DNA of 12,255 nt from Leptolyngbyaceae cyanobacterium SM1_3_5. GTDB taxonomy: Bacteria > Cyanobacteriota > Cyanobacteriia > Elainellales > Elainellaceae. The stretch is taken from positions 1 to 12,255 of the forward strand of contig JAAUTJ010000077.1 of NCBI GenBank assembly GCA_012031475.1. The letters are read 5' to 3'. Under the pieces are notes generated by a model. It had not been told where the DNA came from, made no database searches, and was given only the letters and a program-made list of their open reading frames with translations. Both the position numbers and the translations under genes were made by a program. Below, piece after piece: positions 1 through 7,607 of this stretch; within the stretch, counting starts at the first letter, position 1; the number at the start of each line of letters is the position of its first letter.

Positions 1-73
1 CTCCTCCGTTCGCCAACCTCATTTCGAGAAATTTTTCATTGAAGTGACATTAGGCGATCGCCGTCCCGTGTAG
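1..73 (+). CDS. xdhA: Probable C-terminal end of xanthine dehydrogenase small subunit (FAD/2Fe-2S), partial
   Basis: Only the last codons would be inside the window. Frame 3 reads PFANLI up to position 23; frame 2 continues from position 26 as EKFFIEVTLGDRRPV and stops at TAG 71-73. Adding one T to the run at 22-24 joins them as ANLIFEKFFIEV, which resembles the 'ANL..KFF.E' ending of XDH FAD-binding subunits as I remember them. A small subunit directly before xdhB is the expected operon order. The required one-base loss matches the deletions seen in neighbouring genes. The stop lies at the edge of the 70-97 palindrome, so the last few residues may be a product of that insertion. The evidence is short and the call is tentative; it could also be non-coding. 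Confidence 0.3.
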   Translation, partial: SSVRQPHFEKFFIEVTLGDRRPV

Positions 74-97
74 AGACGCGAGATCTCGCGTCTCTAC
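70..97. repeat. 28-bp perfect palindromic intergenic repeat
   Basis: The arms GTAGAGACGCGAGA and TCTCGCGTCTCTAC are exact reverse complements with no spacer, so the transcript could fold into a long hairpin. Palindromes of this GTAGAGACGCG...CGCGTCTCTAC type are common between genes in filamentous cyanobacteria (general knowledge). It lies between the presumed end of xdhA and the start of xdhB. It could attenuate or stabilise the operon mRNA, but it has no T-tract and may simply be a dispersed repeat. Confidence 0.85.
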
Positions 98-110
98 GGA
101 CACCCTCCCC

Positions 111-138
111 CGATCGCCGACACCCGATCGCCGACACC
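111..138. repeat. Two tandem copies of a 14-bp HIP1-containing unit
   Basis: CGATCGCCGACACC occurs at 111-124 and again at 125-138, followed by a partial, diverged copy (CAACACC). This C-rich stretch fills the leader just before xdhB. No Shine-Dalgarno sequence is visible in it. Confidence 0.8.
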
Positions 139-158
139 CAACACCCCTTCCCCCTCAC

Positions 159-2480
159 ATGGCTGGACACCGCGAATCCCACGAAAGCGCCCAAGGGCAC
201 GTCACCGGAAAAGCCGTTTACACCGATGAGCAGCGTCCCCCGGTTGGAATGCTGTCGGTCTATCCTGTGCTTTCGCCTTATGCCCGCGCTCGGATTGTCC
301 GCATCGATCCGCGTCCGGCCTTGGCGACAGTGGGCTGCGTCACGGTTCTGACGGCTGACGATGTGCCAGGAGAAAACAACACGGGCGTGATTGTCCCGGA
401 CGAAATTCTGTTTCCGACAGAGGAAGTCAGCTATTGGGGGCAGGCGATCGCGTGGGCAGTCGGGGAAACCGAAGCCGCCGCCAAAGCAAGCCCGCCGCCC
501 AGAGTTGTCGTCGAGTATGAGCCGATCGAGCCGATCGTGACGATCAAGCAGGCGATCGCGGCGGGCTGGTTTCTCAATGCTCCGCAGACCGTGCGGCGAG
601 GTGAACCGGGCGCGATCGAAGCGGCGGAAATCCGGCTGGACGGCGAAATTGAGATGAATGGGCAAGACCATTTTTATCTCGAAACGCAGGCTAGCTGGGT
701 GATCCCGGATGAAGGCGGCTACAAAGTCTACGCCTCGACGCAGCATCCGACCGAAACGCAAATCATCATTGCTCGCGTTTTGGGCATTGCCAGTAATCAA
801 GTTGTCGTCACCTGTTTGCGGATGGGTGGCGGCTTTGGCGGCAAAGAATCGCAGGCGAATCCGTATGCGGCGGTTGCGGCAGTGGCAACGCGGAAATGCG
901 ATCGCCCCGTCCGCGTCAAGCTCAGCCGCCACCACGACATGATTTTGACGGGAAAGCGACACGGCTTTTTAGCTCAGTATCAGGTCGGCTTCACGTCCGA
1001 GGGAAAAATTACCGCTCTGGACGTCGATTTGTATGCCGATGGCGGCTGGAGTTTGGATTTATCGCCGCCCGTTTTGCTTCGGGCAATGCTTCACGTTGAT
1101 AATGCTTACTATATTCCAAACATTGAAGTGCGGGGACGCATTGTCAAGACGAATAAAGTGTCGAATACGGCCTTTCGCGGCTTTGGTGGGCCGCAAGGAA
1201 TGGTCGTGATTGAAGAAGTGATCGATCGCATTTCCCGCAAACTCAACCTGCCGCCGGAAGTCGTGCGCGAACGCAATTTCTATCACGGAGAAGGCGAAAC
1301 CAATACCACCCATTACGGTCAAGCAATCTACGACAATCGGATTGCTCGCGTCTGGAGTGAGGCGAAAGCCATTTCAGATTTTGCCGAAAGAAAAGTGGCG
1401 ATCGAATCTTTCAATCGATCGCATTCTCATCAAAAGCGCGGCCTCGCGATCACGCCCGTCAAATTCGGAATTTCCTTCAACAAAACCCAGTACAATCAGG
1501 CGGGCGCGTACATTTTGATCTACACCGACGGCAGCATTCAACTGAATCACGGCGGCACAGAAATGGGGCAGGGTTTGCATACGAAAATGCTGCAAGTGGC
1601 GGCGAAATCGCTGGGCGTGAAGCTCGATCGATTCCGCATGATGCCGACCAGTACCGACAAGGTTCCCAACACTTCCGCGACCGCTGCTTCTAGCGGTTCC
1701 GACCTGAACGGCCAAGCGGTGAAAGATGCCTGTGAAACGTTGAAAGCGCGTCTTGCTGCTGTCGCGGCTTCACTGTTGGAACTCGATACGCCGAGCGAAT
1801 TGGTGTTTGAAGAAGACTGGATTTATTGCCGCACTTATCCACAGAAGAAAATTGGCTTTGCGGAAGTCGTGAAGCAGGCATATGGCGATCGCGTCAGTCT
1901 AGCTGCTACAGGCTATTACCGCACTCCCAACATCTACTGGAATGCCGACACAGGCAAAGGCCGACCGTTCTATTATTTCGCTTACGGAGCGGCAGTCAGT
2001 GAAGTGGAAATCGACGGATTTACCGGAATGTTTAAGCTCCGGCAGGTCGATATTGTGCATGATGTCGGTGAATCGATCAATCCGCTGATCGATCGCGGCC
2101 AAATTGAAGGCGGTTTCGTTCAAGGAATGGGCTGGCTAACAATGGAAGAACTCGTTTGGGACGATAAAGGGCAGCTTAAAACCTTTGCACCCAGCACCTA
2201 CAAAATTCCGACTATTTGCGAAATTCCTGAACATTTCAACGTGCAATTGCTTGATCGCGCCGCTCAAGATGGCGTCATTTACGGCAGCAAAGCAGTAGGT
2301 GAGCCGCCATTCATGCTGGCAATTTCTGTTCGAGAAGCGATTCGAGCCGCGATCGCTTCCTTCGGTCAACCGGAAACAGTTTTGCTGGCTTCTCCGGCTA
2401 CACCGGAAGCAATTTTGTGGGCAATTGAATCGGTGCGAGAATCGATCGCTACGCCGAAATTGCTATTACCCAAGTCTTGA
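159..2480 (+). CDS. xdhB: Xanthine dehydrogenase, molybdopterin-binding subunit
   Basis: This is the catalytic large subunit that hydroxylates hypoxanthine and xanthine to urate in purine catabolism, working with the FAD/iron-sulfur subunit as a cytoplasmic complex. The 773 residues are a normal XdhB length and the frame is intact. The N-terminus reads HESAQGHVTGKAVYTD, typical of the family. Cofactor-binding loops are visible: GGGFGGKES at about residues 223-231, AFRGFGGPQGM from about 338, and GGTEMGQG at 465-472. The catalytic glutamate is Glu715 in KAVGEPPFML. The ATG at 159 is the first in frame and starts the family N-terminus, although no Shine-Dalgarno precedes it. xdhC begins one base after its stop, so the two are probably co-transcribed and coupled. 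CO or nicotinate dehydrogenase large subunits are distant alternatives, less likely given the bacterial XdhB-like N-terminus and the adjacent xdhC. Confidence 0.93.
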   Translation: MAGHRESHESAQGHVTGKAVYTDEQRPPVGMLSVYPVLSPYARARIVRIDPRPALATVGCVTVLTADDVPGENNTGVIVPDEILFPTEEVSYWGQAIAWAVGETEAAAKASPPPRVVVEYEPIEPIVTIKQAIAAGWFLNAPQTVRRGEPGAIEAAEIRLDGEIEMNGQDHFYLETQASWVIPDEGGYKVYASTQHPTETQIIIARVLGIASNQVVVTCLRMGGGFGGKESQANPYAAVAAVATRKCDRPVRVKLSRHHDMILTGKRHGFLAQYQVGFTSEGKITALDVDLYADGGWSLDLSPPVLLRAMLHVDNAYYIPNIEVRGRIVKTNKVSNTAFRGFGGPQGMVVIEEVIDRISRKLNLPPEVVRERNFYHGEGETNTTHYGQAIYDNRIARVWSEAKAISDFAERKVAIESFNRSHSHQKRGLAITPVKFGISFNKTQYNQAGAYILIYTDGSIQLNHGGTEMGQGLHTKMLQVAAKSLGVKLDRFRMMPTSTDKVPNTSATAASSGSDLNGQAVKDACETLKARLAAVAASLLELDTPSELVFEEDWIYCRTYPQKKIGFAEVVKQAYGDRVSLAATGYYRTPNIYWNADTGKGRPFYYFAYGAAVSEVEIDGFTGMFKLRQVDIVHDVGESINPLIDRGQIEGGFVQGMGWLTMEELVWDDKGQLKTFAPSTYKIPTICEIPEHFNVQLLDRAAQDGVIYGSKAVGEPPFMLAISVREAIRAAIASFGQPETVLLASPATPEAILWAIESVRESIATPKLLLPKS

Positions 2481-2481
2481 A

Positions 2482-3440
2482 ATGTCGATCGCCTGCTATC
2501 AGAAACTAGCGGAAGTTTTGCCCGTTGAATCGATCGTTTTAGCGACAATAATTGATACCAAAGGCTCCGTTCCAAGAGAAATTGGAGCGAAGATGCTGAT
2601 TTGGTCAAATGGCAGTACGTTCGATACGATCGGCGGCGGTGAAGGTGAAGCCAAAGTGATTCGGCAGCGATCGCCGTTCTGCAATCTGGTGAAAAACAAG
2701 CGGTTGAAATTGATTTGTCGGGCGCACCGCAGCGCGAAACGCAAGGCATTTGTGGCGGCTGGATGCGCGTTTGGCTAGAGCGCTGGACGAGTCGCGAGCT
2801 ACCCCTAGTTGAAGCGATTCTCGATCGCCTCCAGTCTGGACAGTCGCTCACATTAATCACGCCGTTTGATTGCGATCGATCGCCGCATTTACTCAAAAAA
2901 GATGCGGTCGATCGTGCCTTTGTCGAGACGATCGAACCGCCACCGACGCTGCTAATTGTTGGTGCGGGTCATGTCGGAGAGCAGCTTGCCAAAGCCGCCA
3001 ATTTTGCGGGATTTCAAATTATTGTGCAGGACGATCGCCCCGCCTGGGCAAATCCGCAGCGCTATCCGCAAGCGGTGCAGATCTTGGCAGAATCGATCGA
3101 CTCGATCGATCGGCTGGCCGATTATTCTCAGCTTTACGTTGCACTCGTGACGAGAGGCTATCAGTACGATTTGTCGGCACTAGAGCGACTGATGCAAAGA
3201 CAAAAACCCTGTCGCTATATTGGCATGATTGGCAGCGAAAAGCGCGTCAAACAGGTGATTTCAACACTTGAAAAATCTGGCGTTGATGCCACCAAGCTGC
3301 GATTGATTTATGCTCCGATCGGGCTGGATATTGGGGCATTAACGCCAGAAGAAATTGCGATCAGTATCACCGCAGAATTGATTTTAGTGAGACGGAGCGG
3401 AACCGGACGATCGCTTTCCGAAAGATTGCGGACAAATTAA
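2482..3440 (+). CDS. xdhC: XdhC family molybdenum-cofactor chaperone for xanthine dehydrogenase (one frameshift)
   Basis: XdhC proteins bind the molybdenum cofactor, promote its sulfuration and deliver it to XdhB. The N-terminal part reads VLATIIDTKGSVPREIGAKM and IGGGEGEAKVIRQ, the XdhC/CoxI domain. After the break it continues AIAVLQSGEKQAVEIDLSG, then GICGGWM with Cys91, then a C-terminal Rossmann domain starting LLIVGAGHVGEQLA (GAGHVGE from about residue 161), ending near RLRTN. Adding one G after position 2667 (CAG CGATCGCC to CAG GCG ATC GCC, which also restores a HIP1 GCGATCGC) gives a continuous protein of about 319 residues. The ATG at 2482 follows the xdhB TGA by one base. Without repair, the first frame runs to a stop at 2778. 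A sequencing error is more likely than a true pseudogene, because both halves are well conserved. Confidence 0.86.
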
Positions 3441-3466
3441 ATGATAATGCGATCGTCCTAAGTTTC

Positions 3467-3634
3467 CTACTTCTTATCGTCGGCTGCTTCGATTCGGACT
3501 TTGACTCCTTTTGAGAGATATTTGACCATTGCCTCGCCCAGTTCTTTCTCTTCCGATTTCGGTTTTTCAGAACGGTCTTTCGCAAGTTCAGCAAACGCGA
3601 TCGCCAGCAGAAAAATCAAAGGAAAAAGTTCCAT
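3467..3634 (-). CDS. Small hypothetical membrane peptide, 55 residues
   Basis: I do not recognise a family. The peptide starts MELFPLIFLLAIAFAELAKD, one predicted N-terminal transmembrane helix or uncleaved anchor. It is followed by a charged segment (RSEKPKSEEKEL) and a basic/acidic tail ending in EAADDKK. This organisation fits a single-pass membrane protein with a short cytoplasmic tail. An upstream extension in the same frame to 3721 exists (MISVIGNRP...), but the hydrophobic start at 3634 looks more natural, with a weak AAGG about 12 bases upstream. It is convergent with xdhC, their stops being 26 bases apart, and divergent from the RTX gene. It is real-looking but short, hence the moderate confidence. 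Confidence 0.5.
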   Translation of the reverse strand: MELFPLIFLLAIAFAELAKDRSEKPKSEEKELGEAMVKYLSKGVKVRIEAADDKK

Positions 3635-3942
3635 ATGTGAGATGACCTTCAGGATGAAAAATGTTACGAACCGTGAACCCGGAGTCAAGAGCGACGGCCT
3701 GTTTCCTATGACACTGATCACAACAACAAATCAGGAAGGGTTTTTTCCTGAACAAAGATAAATTTGCTACTCGTTGGGCGATCGAGGTTCCCTTTCGTCC
3801 AACAGCAACGACAAACCGCGCGGTTTCGGTGATTCTGACACGCCTCAACTGAGCGCGACGTGACAAGATTCACGAACTCTTGTTAAAAACGTCACAACTA
3901 AACGTCATTGCTTTACCTGTTGACAAAGACTGCTCAGATAGC
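3635..3942. other. Divergent intergenic region with a small hairpin
   Basis: This 308-base gap lies between the divergent small membrane peptide and the RTX gene, so it should hold promoters for both. I see no convincing -35/-10 pair. It contains an inverted repeat at 3731-3751 (TCAGGAA, 7-base loop, TTCCTGA) and two direct AAACGTCA octamers near 3887-3909. The RTX frame is open back to a TTG at 3880, but that stretch does not look like protein. The octamer pair could be a regulator site; this is inference only. Confidence 0.4.
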
Positions 3943-5536
3943 ATGGCGATCGACTGGGTTTTCTGCCAAATCGAAACCACATCAACAGGAGCAACCGACT
4001 TGGCAATCATCTTTGGAGACGATCGCGACGATTTAATCATCGGCACATCAGAAGACGATGAACTTTACGGCAGCGGCGGAAATGACCTGCTGCGGGGCGA
4101 TTTAGGCAATGACACGCTGTATGGCGGCATCGCTAATGACACGCTCGAAGGCGACGCCGGAACCGATACGCTGTTTGGCGAAGCGGGCAGCGATACGCTA
4201 GTGGGCGGCGCGGATGCCGATTCGCTACACGGCAGCGAGGGCGACGATCGACTAGACGGCGGCAGCGGCGACGACAAGCTGTTTGGCGAAATCGGCAACG
4301 ACAGTCTCAGCGGCGGCGAAGGCAATGACGAACTGATCGACGATCTGGGTAACGGACATCCTCAGCGGCGGCGAGGGCAATGACAAACTCAGCAGCGGCA
4401 GCGGGGATGACCTCCTCAATGGCGACGCGGGCACAGATTTCCTGTTGGCCGGAGAAGGAAACGATCGACTGGACGGCGGCGCAGACAACGACGAACTCTT
4501 TGGCGAAGCCGGAAACGACCAGCTAAACGGCGGCACCGGAGACGACAAACTCTTCGGCGGCGAGGGCAACGACGCGATCGCCGCAGATGCCGGAACCGAT
4601 GAACTGCACGGTGAAGCCGGAAACGACAATCTCAGCGGCGGAACCGACAGCGACAAGATTTTCGGTGGTGTCGGCAATGACACGATCGCCGGAGACGACG
4701 GCAACGATGAACTACTGGGTGAAGCCGATGACGACTCGATCGCAGGCGGCGCGGGCGCAGACTTCCTCTATGGCGGCGAAGGCAACGACGCGCTGGACGG
4801 CGGCGCAGATGCCGACAATTTGTTTGGCGAAGTTGGAAACGATCGCTTATTCGGCGGACTGGGTGACGACGCGCTGTTTGCCGGAGCCGGAAGCGATCGC
4901 CTCGATGGTGGCATCGGCAACGACGCGCTGTTTGCCGAAGTCGGAGACGACACGCTAATCGGCGGCACGGGCAACGATTTTCTCTACAGCGGCGAGGGCA
5001 ACGATGCGCTGCTCGGCGGCACGGGCAACGACAATCTGTTTGGTGAAGCAGGACTCGATCGACTCAGCGGCGGCGCGGGAAACGATCGACTTTCGGCAGG
5101 CGAGGGCGACGATCGCTTGATCGGCGGTCAGGGACGCGATCGCTTGGTGGGAGCGGCAGGAAACGATGTCCTAATCGGCGGCGCGGGAGCCGATCGCTTC
5201 GTCTACAGCACCGAACTCGCCTTTGCCCCAGACGCGATCGGCCTCGATTCGATCCAAGGCTTCACCAGCGGCGCGGATAAGATTCTGCTCGATCGCCGCA
5301 CCTTCACCGCCCTCAAAAGCCGAGCCGGAACAGGCTTTTCTAACACTCGCGATTTTGCAATCGTCTCCAGCAATGGCGCTGCCCGCAGCAGCACGGCGGC
5401 GATCGTCTACAACAGCAGCAACGGCAGCTTGTTCTACAACGCCAATCGCGCCGCATCGGGCTGGGGCGGTGGCGGTCAGTTTGTGACGATCGACAAGGCC
5501 AGGGCGATCGCCCCTCGCGATTTCGTCATCCTCTAA
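3943..5536 (+). CDS. RTX (hemolysin-type) calcium-binding repeat protein (one frameshift)
   Basis: RTX nonapeptides bind calcium in a parallel beta-roll, and such proteins are usually exported by a type I (ABC/HlyD/TolC) system. After a short N-terminal stretch, 44 consecutive GGxGxDxLx units run from 4015 to 5203, followed by a roughly 110-residue C-terminal region with patches typical of cyanobacterial homologs: DSIQGFTSGADKILLD, TAAIVYNSSNGSLFYN and the terminal DFVIL, a plausible uncleaved secretion end. No enzymatic domain or cleavable signal peptide is visible, so it is essentially repeat plus C-cap. One extra G at 4354/4355 shifts the frame; removing it keeps the 9-residue phase unbroken and gives about 530 residues from ATG 3943, or 511 from TTG 4000. 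As written, the first frame stops at 4383. The role may be surface, adhesion or matrix; no transporter partner for it is evident in the window. Confidence 0.85.
3987..3991 (+). promoter_or_regulatory. Shine-Dalgarno AGGAG before a possible TTG start of the RTX gene
   Basis: AGGAG stands 8 bases before TTG at 4000-4002, in the RTX frame. Starting there gives (M)AIIFGDDRDD, going straight into the first nonapeptide. The first in-frame ATG, at 3943, has no such sequence in front of it. This argues for the TTG as the real start, with the upstream ATG as the conservative choice. Confidence 0.4.
4015..5203 (+). repeat. 44 tandem 27-bp units encoding RTX nonapeptides, with a 108-bp higher-order period
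   Basis: Counting from GDDRDDLII, the protein can be cut into exactly 44 nine-residue units ending with GGAGADRFV, once the inserted base at 4354/4355 is ignored. Units 7, 11, 19, 23, 27, 31, 35 and 39 begin GE or AE (GEAG, GEIG, GEVG, AEVG), and no other unit does, so there is a period of four units (36 residues). Units just before them often end LF. The array probably grew by duplication of a four-unit block. Confidence 0.88.
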
Positions 5537-5540
5537 AATA

Positions 5541-5564
5541 GGCACACTAAAGAAATCTTGTGCC
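5541..5564. promoter_or_regulatory. Inverted repeat at the start of the ribbon-helix-helix gene, possible operator
   Basis: GGCACA (5541-5546) and TGTGCC (5559-5564) are exact inverted repeats 12 bases apart, with an inner AGA/TCT pair. The right arm overlaps a GTG (5560) and ends just before the ATG (5566) of the next gene. Many small ribbon-helix-helix proteins repress their own promoters through such dyads, so autoregulation is possible. It could equally be a weak terminator for the RTX gene, whose stop is at 5534-5536. Confidence 0.35.
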
Positions 5565-5565
5565 C

Positions 5566-5742
5566 ATGCCGATCGATCCCGACAAAACCACCAGGGTGAT
5601 GATATCTGTGCCTAAGCCGATGGCGAAATATCTGCGGCAGGTCGCAAAACAGTGGGCAATTTCGTTGTCACAACTGATGTTGCAGGCCACGCTCGATCGC
5701 TATCCGCCTCCACCAGAGCAAGCCGACAGCGAAGCAGATTAA
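5566..5742 (+). CDS. Small ribbon-helix-helix (CopG/Arc-like) protein
   Basis: The 58 residues begin MPIDPDKTTRVMISVPKPMA. A short strand-forming stretch (TTRVMISVP) is followed by two predicted helices (KPMAKYLRQVAKQWAI and SLSQLMLQATLDRYP), the layout of a ribbon-helix-helix DNA-binding dimer. The tail (PPPPEQADSEAD) is acidic and probably disordered. The ATG at 5566 is chosen; a GTG two codons upstream (5560) is also in frame. No toxin gene follows, since the next gene is pyrG, so an antitoxin role is not supported. It may be a stand-alone regulator, perhaps of its own promoter through the dyad at 5541-5564. The family assignment rests on pattern and size only. Confidence 0.62.
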   Translation: MPIDPDKTTRVMISVPKPMAKYLRQVAKQWAISLSQLMLQATLDRYPPPPEQADSEAD

Positions 5743-5765
5743 CTGGTTGCAGCAATCTCAACAAC

Positions 5766-5786
5766 GCCCGAATTTTAATTCAGGGC
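5766..5786 (+). terminator. Hairpin downstream of the ribbon-helix-helix gene
   Basis: GCCCGAATT pairs with AATTC-A-GGGC around a TT centre, with one bulged A. It begins 23 bases after the stop at 5742 and lies before pyrG. There is no T-tract, so termination is uncertain; it could also be part of the pyrG leader. The rest of 5787-5897 holds several CGATCG sites but no recognisable promoter. Confidence 0.3.
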
Positions 5787-5897
5787 AGGTCAGGCAGCAG
5801 ACGCAAGATCTGACTTCCTCCGATCGCCCCAACTGCGATCGATCGGCTTGCGATACGATGGATGGGTTGCAACCGCGATCGCAGCGCTAGCCGACCT

Positions 5898-7534
5898 ATG
5901 ACGAAATTTGTATTTGTCACCGGGGGCGTCGTCTCCAGCATTGGCAAAGGCATCGTTGCCGCCAGTCTGGGTCGCCTCCTCAAATCGCGTGACTACTCCG
6001 TCTCGATTCTCAAACTCGATCCCTACCTTAACGTCGATCCGGGCACGATGAGTCCGTTTCAGCATGGGGAAGTGTTCGTGACGGAAGACGGAGCCGAAAC
6101 CGATCTCGACCTCGGACACTACGAGCGCTTCACGGATACTTCGATGTCCCGGCTCAACAGCGTCACAACCGGATCGATCTACCAGGCGGTGATCAACAAA
6201 GAGCGGCGCGGCGACTACAACGGCGGCACCGTCCAGGTAATTCCGCACATCACGACCGAAATTAAAGAGCGCGTTTTGCGCGTGGCTCGCAACACCAATC
6301 CCGACGTGGTGATTACCGAAATTGGCGGCACGGTGGGCGATATCGAGTCGCTGCCGTTTTTGGAAGCGATCCGGCAGTTTCGCAAAGATGTCGGGCGGCA
6401 AAACGTGCTGTATGTGCATGTGACGCTGATGCCCTGGATTCCCTCGGCGGGCGAAATGAAGACGAAGCCCACTCAGCACTCGGTCAAAGAACTGCGATCG
6501 ATCGGCATTCAGCCGGATATTTTGGTGTGTCGCTGCGATCGACCCTTGCAGCCCGGACTCAAAGAAAACTCTCGGAATTTTGTGACGTTCCGGTCGAGTG
6601 CGTGATCACGTCGCAAGATGCCGCCAGTATTTACGAAGTGCCGCTGATGCTGGAGCGGGAAGGCATGGCGCAGCAGGCGTTGGAGCTTTTGCAACTGCCG
6701 CAGCGATCGCCCGACCTGACCCACTGGCAAACGATCGTTGAGCGCTTGTATCGTCCCACTCATCCGATTCAAATTGCGATCGTCGGCAAGTATGTCCGAT
6801 TGAATGACGCTTACCTTTCGGTTGTGGAAGCCTTGCGTCATGCAGCGATCGCCCAAAGTGGCGACCTCAATGTCCGCTGGATCAACTCGGAAGAAATTAG
6901 CGATAGCAATGTCGATCAAATGCTGGCAGGCGTCAACGGCATTGTCGTTCCGGGCGGCTTCGGGGCGCGGGGCATTGAAGGGAAGCTGATTGCGATTCGC
7001 CATGCCCGTGAACAGAACATTCCCTTCTTGGGCTTGTGTTTGGGAATGCAGTGTTCCGTGATCGAATGGGCGCGAAACATTGCCAAACTCAACAACGCCA
7101 ACAGCGCCGAATTCGACACCGATACGCCCTATCCCGTGATCAACCTGCTGCCCGAACAGCAAGACGTGGTGGATTTGGGCGGCACGATGCGCTTGGGACT
7201 GTATCCCTGTCGGCTTGCGGCGGGAACTCTGGCCGATCGCCTCTACGGGCAAGAAGTAATCTACGAACGGCATCGCCACCGCTACGAATTCAGCAACGCC
7301 TACCGGACGCTGTTTTTGGAAACGGGCTATGTGGTCAGCGGTGCCTCGCCGGATGGCCGACTGGTGGAAATCGTCGAACTCCCCAGCCATCCGTTTTTCA
7401 TCGCCAGCCAGTTCCACCCGGAATTCCAGTCCAGACCCAGCCGCCCGCATCCTTTGTTTCAAGGATTTGTGCAGGCGGCGATCGCCATGATTGCGCCAGA
7501 AATGGGCGATCGTGCCCTTGAACCTTCTCGATGA
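5898..7534 (+). CDS. pyrG: CTP synthase (one frameshift)
   Basis: CTP synthase converts UTP to CTP using ATP and glutamine-derived ammonia, the last step of pyrimidine nucleotide synthesis. The synthetase domain starts MTKFVFVTGGVVSSIGKG (P-loop about residues 9-18), followed by SILKLDPYLNVDPGTM, TEDGAETDLDLGHYERF, VITEIGGTVGDIES and KTKPTQHSVKELRSIG. The glutamine amidotransferase domain shows the oxyanion-hole PGGFG, nucleophile Cys381 in GLCLGMQ, and His507/Glu509 in FHPEF. One A is missing from the run at 6565-6568: GAAAACTC should read GAAAAACTC, giving LKEKLSEFCDV. Restored length is 545 residues, normal for the family. ATG 5898 is chosen because the conserved N-terminus begins there; a longer frame from 5862 adds an unlikely leader. 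As written, the frame stops at 6605. An essential gene broken this way points to sequencing error. Confidence 0.95.
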
Positions 7535-7547
7535 AACCCGCAAAGAA

Positions 7548-7577
7548 TGGCCGGACGCATTGCTGCAAATCCGGCCA
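7548..7577. terminator. Hairpin between convergent pyrG and the LEA-like gene
   Basis: TGGCCGGA (7548-7555) and TCCGGCCA (7570-7577) form a perfect 8-bp GC-rich stem with a 14-base loop. It lies 13 bases after the pyrG stop and 30 bases after the stop of the opposing gene, where a bidirectional terminator would be expected. On the minus strand the stem is followed by TTCTTT, a weak U-tract; on the plus strand there is none. Confidence 0.5.
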
Positions 7578-7607
7578 GAAGTTGGAATCTATCCAAAACT
7601 GAAGCAA

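Noticed and set aside
36..962. 308-residue open frame on the minus strand opposite xdhB
   Set aside because: It is the complement of well-conserved XdhB coding sequence, rich in Arg/His/Asp as expected of a shadow frame in GC-rich DNA, and shows no family motif.
4065..4974. Ser/Pro-rich repeat proteins on the minus strand
   Set aside because: They are the reverse reading of the GGxGxD RTX repeats, not independent genes.
4015..5203. CRISPR array or satellite DNA
   Set aside because: The 27-bp periodicity is purely codon-level nonapeptide repetition with variable third positions; there are no identical repeats separated by unique spacers.
6561..6570. Programmed frameshift at the A-run in pyrG
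   Set aside because: I know of no programmed shift in CTP synthase, and the same kind of one-base loss occurs in several unrelated genes here, so sequencing error explains it better.
6509..7543. 344-residue open frame on the minus strand opposite pyrG
   Set aside because: It mirrors conserved CTP synthase codons and has no recognisable domain.
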